Assembly: GCF_030128825.1 (NCBI RefSeq)
Contig: NZ_CP119127.1
Span: 4,825,501-4,889,500 of the forward strand
Length of the DNA stretch: 64,000 bases
Reading direction: 5' to 3'
DNA from: Sphingobium sp. WTD-1
GTDB taxonomy: Bacteria; Pseudomonadota; Alphaproteobacteria; Sphingomonadales; Sphingomonadaceae
Position numbers and translations under genes: made by a program. A model generated the notes under the pieces. The model did not search any database. It saw nothing but the letters and a program-made list of their open reading frames with translations, and was not told the origin of the DNA. Below, piece by piece: positions 59,343-64,000 of this stretch (positions within the stretch are counted from its first letter, which is position 1; each line of letters opens with the position of its first letter).

Positions 59343-62258
59343 ATGAGAGCCGAAGAAGTCGACCAGGAAGACCAGCAACTTCATCCTGTTGATGTGGCAC
59401 GTCCAGATCACGCAAATTTGACCACCACAGGCGCGCCCATAGAGGCCTCCTCCGCTCTCGAAGCCGGGCACAGCGCTACGCTAGGTATGATCATGAACAA
59501 GTCGTTCCCTGAGGCAATCACATGGGCTGCAAGCCGCAGTCCGATCGGCACAATTGTCGACATCGGCGCTGGCAGCGGTGAAATTCTACGCATTCCAGCG
59601 GTTGCTTCGGCACAACATATTCTGTTGGTGGAACCAAATCCGCTGCACCTTTCTAGATTGAGGAAATTGTCGGCCGGCGACGACCGGATCAGCATATTGC
59701 CCGTGGCGGTCGCAGACTTTGCCGGTGAGGTTGTCCTGCGCCAGTTTAATTTCCCTGCGCTGGCCAGTATTCAGGCCCCTTCCGAGACATTGATGCGATT
59801 GCTTCCCGGCCTGCGTCAAACCAAACAGCAAGATGTCGATGCGCTACCGCTGGCCACCATCCTGGCAGAAAGCCTGCCCCTGGAAAATGCGCAGGTCGAT
59901 GCCAGCAACATTTTGATCATCGAAGCCAATGGTGCCGAACTGGACATCGTGCGCGATTTATTGGCCTCTGATCATTCAAGTCATTTTGCCTATATTTTTC
60001 TGCATGCCGGGCGCGATGCGGCCTATCAGGACACTCTCCCCCTATCCGAGGCACAAACCCTGCTCGAAGCGGCCGGATATCAGCTGTCCTGTCAGGACGA
60101 GGGCGATCCGGATTTCCCCTGGCTGGTTTTCATGCTGGATCAGGTCGCCCTGCAGTTGCTCGATTTACGCCAGCAAGTGGCCAAACGGGATGAGGCCCAG
60201 GAGAGCGACCGCAAACGTCTGGCGGACTTGAACAAGCAGTTGGAGAGCAGCAAGACCGAAAGCCGCAGCCGCTCTCAACGCGTCGAAGAGTTGAAGAAAG
60301 AGATTGCAGCGCAGGCTGACAGGCACGGTGCCATCAAAACCCAGCTCATCGAGCGGGAACAACGCATCGAAGATCTCAACAAGGAAATCGCGGCGCTGAC
60401 GGGCAAGCAGGCCACAATCGAAGCGCAACTCATCGAGCGCGACCAGCAGATCGCATCGCTGCAGGATCAGGCGGCCGAGCAGGCCAAAACGCAGGATGCC
60501 GAGCGCCAGCAGGTCCGCGACCTTACCAAACAGCTTGAAACAGCCAAGGCCGAAAGCCAAGGCCGCTCGAAGCGCGTCGAAGATCTCAAGAAAGAGATCG
60601 CTGCGCTGGCGGACAATCAGACCACGATCGACACTCAACTCATCGAGCGCGATCAGCAAATCGCTTCGTTGCAAGAGCAGGCGGCCAAGCTGGCCGAGGC
60701 GCAGGATGCCGAGCGCCAGCAGAACCGGGAGCTTGCCGGACAGCTTGAAACAGCCAAGACCGAAAGCCGAGGCCGTTCCAAGCGCATCGAAGATCTCAAG
60801 AAAGAGATCGCAGCGCTGACGGACAATCAGAGCGCAATCGAAGCTCAACGCACCGAGCGCGAGCAACAGATCGCATCCTTGCGGGATCAGGCAGCCGAGC
60901 AGGCCAAGGCGCTAGGCGCTGCTCAGCAACGGATCGCCGAGTTGACCAAGCAACTGGAAACGACGCGAGGAGAAAGCCGGGGGCGCTCCGAACGGGTAGA
61001 GGATCTGAAAAAGACCGTTGCGGCCCTGTCTGAAAAGCAGACCAGCATGAGCGTTGATCTCGCTGCGCGCGACAAGCAAATCGCGCTACTCCAGAGTCAG
61101 GCGATCGATCAGGCCAAGACCCATGAGGCGGATCGCCTGTATAGCCGCGAATTGATGCAACAGCTTGAAGTGATCCAGGCAGAGAGCGCAGATCGCGCCT
61201 CCTGCATTGACGACCTCGGCAAACAGCTCAATGCCGCGAAGTCGGAAAGCCGCGATCGCTCGCAGCGCGTTGAAGACCTGAAAAAGGAGAATGATTCGCT
61301 GCTGGAAAAGCAGCGAGCAGCGCAGGCCGAAATCGAGACCGCTTCTGCAGCACAGAAAGCGGACGGCAAAAAGATCGACACTCTTGCCAGTCAGTTGGAC
61401 CAGGCGAAGGCCGAAAGCCGTAGCCGGGCCGAACGGGTCGAAGATCTCAAGCGCGAGATTGCCGAAATGCAAGTGACAGCCAAGGCCCATCTGGCCGACC
61501 GCGACCAGCAATTGCGCGCTCTGAAAGCGAAAGTCGAGGATCTGACCAAGGCCCGCGATGCAGATCGGCTGAAGATCGAGGAACGCAACGTCCATCTCGA
61601 CAGCGTGAAGGCGGAGAGCCGCCAGAGAGCCGAACGGGTCGAAGAACTCAAGCGGGACAATGCGGCCCTTCAGGACCAGCAAATCGCCGCCGAAGCCAGC
61701 CTGGCAGAGCGGGATCAGCAATGCATATTGCTACAGCTTCAAATCGAGGAGTTGGAGCTGCTACTTGGCAATACACGGCAGGACAATCTTGACCAGGCCG
61801 GCCAAATCGAGGCGCTCCGGCAGGAAAAAGATGAACTTCTCGATCGGCAGAGTGCAACGGAATCCGGCCTGACCGAGCGGCATGAGCAATTGTCCCAGTT
61901 GCAAGCCCGCTATGACGACCAGGCCAAGGCCCGCAATGCCGATCGCGAGAAGATCGACGAACTCGGCAAGCAGCTCGACAGTGTGAAGGCCGAAAGCCGT
62001 GGCCGATCCTTGCGGGTCGAGGATCTCAAAAAAGAGGCTGGCGGACTGCGAGACGAGCTTGCGCAACTGCGCTCCGAATGGAGCATGGCGATCGAAAAGG
62101 AACAGAATGTCCGGGACAGCCTGTTGCGCGCCGAAGCCCAATTGGCACTGATGAAGGATCTGATCGGCCTTCAGACCCGGCCTGACATCGTCGCGCCGGA
62201 CAAGCAGCGGATCGGGAGCAAGCGGCTGCCCAAATCCACTGTTCCTGCACAGCCATGA
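59343..62258 (+). CDS. FkbM-like methyltransferase fused to a long repetitive coiled coil
   Basis: The protein has 971 residues. The N-terminal domain (about residues 50-270) is a Rossmann methyltransferase related to FkbM: TIVDIGAGSGEILRI as SAM motif I, LLVEPNPLHLSRLRKL, and LPVAVADFAGEVVLRQF. The family's usual lysine-aspartate DVEGAE segment is present as IIEANGAELDIV, so activity is uncertain. Residues about 281-930 are a nearly pure coiled coil of repeated units (QLETAKAESxGRSKRVEDLKKE). Unit starts are spaced 98, 70, 70, 70, 21, 56, 67 and 126 residues apart, nearly all multiples of seven. The architecture recalls WbdD of E. coli O9a, whose coiled coil sets O-antigen length. It overlaps the next gene by four bases. 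Confidence 0.85.
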   Translation: MRAEEVDQEDQQLHPVDVARPDHANLTTTGAPIEASSALEAGHSATLGMIMNKSFPEAITWAASRSPIGTIVDIGAGSGEILRIPAVASAQHILLVEPNPLHLSRLRKLSAGDDRISILPVAVADFAGEVVLRQFNFPALASIQAPSETLMRLLPGLRQTKQQDVDALPLATILAESLPLENAQVDASNILIIEANGAELDIVRDLLASDHSSHFAYIFLHAGRDAAYQDTLPLSEAQTLLEAAGYQLSCQDEGDPDFPWLVFMLDQVALQLLDLRQQVAKRDEAQESDRKRLADLNKQLESSKTESRSRSQRVEELKKEIAAQADRHGAIKTQLIEREQRIEDLNKEIAALTGKQATIEAQLIERDQQIASLQDQAAEQAKTQDAERQQVRDLTKQLETAKAESQGRSKRVEDLKKEIAALADNQTTIDTQLIERDQQIASLQEQAAKLAEAQDAERQQNRELAGQLETAKTESRGRSKRIEDLKKEIAALTDNQSAIEAQRTEREQQIASLRDQAAEQAKALGAAQQRIAELTKQLETTRGESRGRSERVEDLKKTVAALSEKQTSMSVDLAARDKQIALLQSQAIDQAKTHEADRLYSRELMQQLEVIQAESADRASCIDDLGKQLNAAKSESRDRSQRVEDLKKENDSLLEKQRAAQAEIETASAAQKADGKKIDTLASQLDQAKAESRSRAERVEDLKREIAEMQVTAKAHLADRDQQLRALKAKVEDLTKARDADRLKIEERNVHLDSVKAESRQRAERVEELKRDNAALQDQQIAAEASLAERDQQCILLQLQIEELELLLGNTRQDNLDQAGQIEALRQEKDELLDRQSATESGLTERHEQLSQLQARYDDQAKARNADREKIDELGKQLDSVKAESRGRSLRVEDLKKEAGGLRDELAQLRSEWSMAIEKEQNVRDSLLRAEAQLALMKDLIGLQTRPDIVAPDKQRIGSKRLPKSTVPAQP
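60231..62027 (+). repeat. Tandem coding repeats, 210-bp (70-residue) units
   Basis: Units opening with x-x-QLET/DxxKAES start at 60231, 60525, 60735, 60945, 61155, 61218, 61386, 61587 and 61965. Three consecutive intervals are exactly 210 bp. The first unit is longer by 84 bp through an internal 28-residue (4-heptad) duplication. The interval from 61386 is 201 bp, a four-residue phase shift (stutter). The repeats lie wholly within the methyltransferase-coiled-coil gene. Confidence 0.85.
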
Positions 62259-63352
62259 AACAGTCGATCGAACAACGGTGCGCGACGGCCCGTCTCTATT
62301 GGCAAATCGGCAACTGGGCTGGCCTCGCTGACCTGGAACTCGCCCTCGATGAAGTCGGCAACGCCCCTGAAGAATTATTATTATACAAGGTTCAAGGCCT
62401 GTTCCAAACTGGACAGAATGATGAAGCGATCCGACTTGCCCGCAAGGCTCTGGCAGCCGCTCAGTCCCCTGCACGGTTGATAGAGGCGCTCGCCAGCGGC
62501 ACCCATGCAGCGCTGGCGCAAGCCTGGATGTTTCTCGACGTCCGCGACGCGGCGGTCAGTAATATTGTCGAGGCCGTGACCCTGCATCCTGCGGGCGGAG
62601 ACGTATCGACCGTCGTTGGGATGCGTTTCGAGGCCGAGCGCAGTGCGGCCGAGAAGAAAGCGAACCGCATTTTGTGCCGTGACGTCCCGGCCAGGAAATT
62701 GTTTGTCGATTGCGGTGGCCATGATGGCTGTTCCGCCGTCATGTTCCTGCTTCGTCATCCGGATTTTGACTGCGTGACGTTCGAGCCCAATCCGGCGCTC
62801 CATAAATATTATGCCGGCGTCCCAACGCAATTGCGGCCTGAAGCGGCCTACACCTACAATGGCGAGATAAATTTCACGATCGATCCGATCGATGCGGACG
62901 GGAGTTCGCTGATCGAAGGGAAACGGATCGACGCGACCAAGAAACTGGAAAATGCGGAATGCCCCGTCATCAATGCGCCATGCATTGATCTTTCCGAATA
63001 TATTCGAACGGTTTCGTCTAAATATGACGAAATTCATTTGAAAATGGACATTGAGGGTGCCGAATATGACATCCTTGAAAAAATGCTATCCGATGGAACA
63101 CTAAACCTTATAGACAAGCTTTATTGCGAGTTCCACGTAGAGAAAATCCCAATGGACCCGAAACGCCATGATGATATTGTGGCGCGAGCATCGGCCATTG
63201 TTGGTAAAATCCAAGAGTGGAATGCTCACATATTCAAAACTGGGGATGGCGCATCCGTTAAAGCCAGAAGAGCTTATATGCTCGATCTGATCGAAAATAT
63301 GCGCCAGAATTTATTTGGAGAACGGCATGGAACGCCTCGCCTCTATTCCTGA
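62255..63352 (+). CDS. FkbM family methyltransferase with N-terminal TPR-like region
   Basis: The protein has 365 residues. The first 120 are helical, TPR-like (RLYWQIGNWAGLADLELALDEVG, LLLYKVQGLFQTGQNDEAIRLARKALAAA). The methyltransferase follows: KLFVDCGGHDGCSAVMFL as SAM site, CVTFEPNPALHKYY, and the FkbM hallmark HLKMDIEGAEYDILEKML. It probably methylates a hydroxyl of a sugar in the glycan. The ATG overlaps the stop of the coiled-coil gene (ATGA), and the 3' end overlaps the next gene by 26 bases, so these three genes form one translation-coupled unit. Confidence 0.88.
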   Translation: MKQSIEQRCATARLYWQIGNWAGLADLELALDEVGNAPEELLLYKVQGLFQTGQNDEAIRLARKALAAAQSPARLIEALASGTHAALAQAWMFLDVRDAAVSNIVEAVTLHPAGGDVSTVVGMRFEAERSAAEKKANRILCRDVPARKLFVDCGGHDGCSAVMFLLRHPDFDCVTFEPNPALHKYYAGVPTQLRPEAAYTYNGEINFTIDPIDADGSSLIEGKRIDATKKLENAECPVINAPCIDLSEYIRTVSSKYDEIHLKMDIEGAEYDILEKMLSDGTLNLIDKLYCEFHVEKIPMDPKRHDDIVARASAIVGKIQEWNAHIFKTGDGASVKARRAYMLDLIENMRQNLFGERHGTPRLYS

Positions 63353-64000
63353 GGTTGGCTTTGAAGCCGCAAACGAGGCTCAGCGCGCCGGCGATCTGCT
63401 CGGCGCAATCAGAGCCTATGTCCGTTTGCTCGTTGATTTGCCCGACATCGCCAGTGAAGCGACCTTCAACCTGTCGCTTGCGCGCCGGCGTTACCGGATC
63501 ATGCGGCGGGATGCTCCCGCCAGTGCGGTCATTTGCCTGGGTAATGTCGCCCTGGCCCCGCGGGTCGAAACGCTGGCGGCGCTTCATACCGCTGCCGCCT
63601 CGACCAGCGTCATCGGCCTCGTCGGCACCGATTCAGCGACCCCGATCGAGACGGCAATGGCGGGAATGGACATTCCCCTGCATCTCTTCGCTCTTGGTGC
63701 CCCGGAAACATTGCCGCGTCGCCTGCTCGACCTGGTACTGGACCATCCATGCGATGTCCTGCATCTGTGCGACGCGAATCTGACGACCCTCACCATTGCC
63801 CTGCTCTACAGCGCAATTTGGGACAGTCGCCTGATTCTCGACAGCAATGACCAGCCATTGCCTGTCACCCTTGCCGATCTGATTGCGCCACTGGCCCAGG
63901 ACGCACCTCTCCGCCAATGGCTGGTGGGTGCCGATGAAGGCAGGGCAAGCATCGTCCTGCGCGACATCTTTGACGATCACAGCGTCGCCAGCGCCCCCCT
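63327..64000 (+). CDS. Probable glycosyltransferase, partial at window end
   Basis: The frame is open from an ATG at 63327 (GGAGA upstream) to the right edge, at least 224 residues. It begins with a TPR-like helix pair (FEAANEAQRAGDLLGAIRAYVRLLVDLPDIASEATFNLSLARRRYR), followed by an alpha/beta region (VIGLVGTDSATPIETAMAGMDIPLHLFALG, DVLHLCDANLTTLTIALLYSAI, RLILDSNDQPLP). This resembles the acceptor half of a GT-B transferase, but the diagnostic donor site lies beyond the window. The sugar-transferase call rests on position and this resemblance. Confidence 0.6.
   Translation, partial: MERLASIPEVGFEAANEAQRAGDLLGAIRAYVRLLVDLPDIASEATFNLSLARRRYRIMRRDAPASAVICLGNVALAPRVETLAALHTAAASTSVIGLVGTDSATPIETAMAGMDIPLHLFALGAPETLPRRLLDLVLDHPCDVLHLCDANLTTLTIALLYSAIWDSRLILDSNDQPLPVTLADLIAPLAQDAPLRQWLVGADEGRASIVLRDIFDDHSVASAP

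Noticed and set aside
1..64000. CRISPR array or cas genes
   Set aside because: No regularly spaced direct repeats with unique spacers and no Cas-like protein were seen; the only tandem repeats are the 11-bp array at 41628 and the coding repeats at 60231-62027.

Overview
The window reads as a chromosomal segment of a high-GC alphaproteobacterium of the family Sphingomonadaceae, most likely Sphingobium or a close relative. This rests on gene content and style, not on a database search. The indicators are a GC-rich coding style with NNC/NNG codons, dispersed palindromes of the type CGTTCGCCCTGAGC...GCTCAGCCCGAACG, an alphaproteobacterial direct-repeat LexA box (GTTC-N7-GTTC), and sphingomonad-type TonB and exopolysaccharide genes.

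Layout. 0-5 kb: a possible SOS-controlled pair of small genes, a DedA membrane protein, gshB, yraN-rsmI, and a divergent LpoA-like lipoprotein. 5-9.1 kb: a cobalamin-riboswitch-controlled uptake operon (BtuB-like receptor, BtuC-like permease, BtuD-like ATPase; no BtuF in the window). 9.2-14.8 kb: a PLP-dependent dehydratase, a TonB-C protein, then dapF-mtaB-ftsY-yciB, with mtaB carrying an in-frame palindromic repeat. 14.8-22.9 kb: rnk, sodB, a hemerythrin-like protein, a chemoreceptor coupled to a small membrane protein, a ferredoxin-like and a J-domain protein, a TPR/TonB-C protein, RNase P RNA and an AmpD-like amidase. 23.0-28.3 kb: cheA-cheW-cheY-cheB-cheR on the minus strand. 28.4-34.6 kb: a small lipoprotein, mscL, lemA with two TPM-domain genes and a NUDIX hydrolase, an HTH regulator with a divergent DUF6456-like gene, and a GT4 glycosyltransferase.

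34.6-41.5 kb is an accessory patch. It holds an AT-richer orphan gene, a tRNA-Leu-like sequence with an abnormal anticodon arm, two different IS5-family elements whose transposases need a -1 frameshift, and between them a glutamine amidotransferase, a GH92 alpha-mannosidase, a small tyrosine phosphatase and a small membrane protein. 41.8-48.2 kb holds an M20-family protein with altered metal ligands, a C-terminally short molybdopterin oxidoreductase, and a split modA / modBC molybdate transporter around a phosphomannomutase-like HAD gene.

48.2-64 kb is a surface-polysaccharide locus. It contains rmlB, two large bifunctional glycosyltransferases with opposite domain order, a stand-alone copy of a glycosyltransferase N-terminal domain, a 628-residue coiled-coil protein, a UDP-glucuronate-epimerase-like SDR, a 971-residue methyltransferase-coiled-coil protein built from 70-residue (10-heptad) repeats, a TPR-FkbM methyltransferase, and a truncated protein running off the end. 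The methyltransferase-coiled-coil protein is the most interesting object in the window. Its architecture recalls WbdD, the methyltransferase/kinase whose coiled coil sets O-antigen chain length in E. coli O9a, but no kinase domain is visible here, so a ruler role is a hypothesis.
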